Shown here in pieces: positions 5,648 through 5,650 of a stretch of DNA of 5,650 bases. Source of the DNA: Pseudomonadota bacterium (lineage in GTDB: Bacteria > Pseudomonadota > Alphaproteobacteria > Acetobacterales > Acetobacteraceae); NCBI GenBank assembly GCA_021779655.1, contig JAJYAF010000166.1, positions 1-5,650 of the forward strand, read 5' to 3'. Every line of letters begins with the position of its first letter. Positions within the stretch are counted from its first letter, which is position 1. The position numbers were made by a program, and so were the translations under genes. Below the pieces are notes generated by a model. That model was given only the letters and a program-made list of their open reading frames with translations, was not told the origin of the DNA and ran no database searches.

Positions 5648-5650
5648 CGA

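Overview
This is a GC-rich bacterial window with densely packed genes. It holds five complete protein genes, one gene cut by the left edge, and one larger intergenic region. The combination of a fused DoxDA protein, a bactofilin, an alanine/lysine-rich basic protein and high GC points to an alphaproteobacterium. An acidophilic member of the Acetobacteraceae (Acidiphilium/Acidocella-like) is my best guess, but that placement is inference from gene content and not from any phylogenetic marker.

Layout, left to right. (1) 1-263, minus: N-terminal 87 residues of a very basic, Ala/Lys/Arg/Pro-rich protein that runs off the left edge. (2) 264-475: divergent intergenic region with a triple 14-15 bp tandem repeat, each copy carrying a perfect TATAAT. 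(3) 476-1912, plus: 14-TM DHA2-type MFS transporter. (4) 1955-3064, plus: fused DoxD-DoxA (thiosulfate:quinone oxidoreductase type) membrane protein, 42 bp behind the transporter and probably in the same operon. (5) 3081-3527, minus: small CoA-binding-fold protein, convergent with doxDA, whose 3' end is a 15-bp triple tandem repeat with an apparent one-base deletion. (6) 3574-5157, plus, divergent from (5): membrane-anchored GH17 beta-glucan enzyme with a multi-TM C-terminal half. (7) 5171-5647, minus: bactofilin, convergent with the GH17 gene.

How the genes may work together: MFS-doxDA could be a sulfur-oxidation/export pair, but no sox, tetrathionate hydrolase, sulfite or oxidase gene is visible, so DoxDA stands alone here. 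The GH17 protein (periplasmic or capsular beta-1,3-glucan remodelling) and the bactofilin (cell-envelope scaffold) both concern the envelope but face each other, so they are not co-transcribed. I see no mobile element, RNA gene, CRISPR array or phage gene. I did not find a convincing undescribed multi-gene system. The most unusual signals are the two short tandem arrays (357-399 and 3090-3133), one over a promoter and one over a gene end, both differing between copies by a C-run indel.
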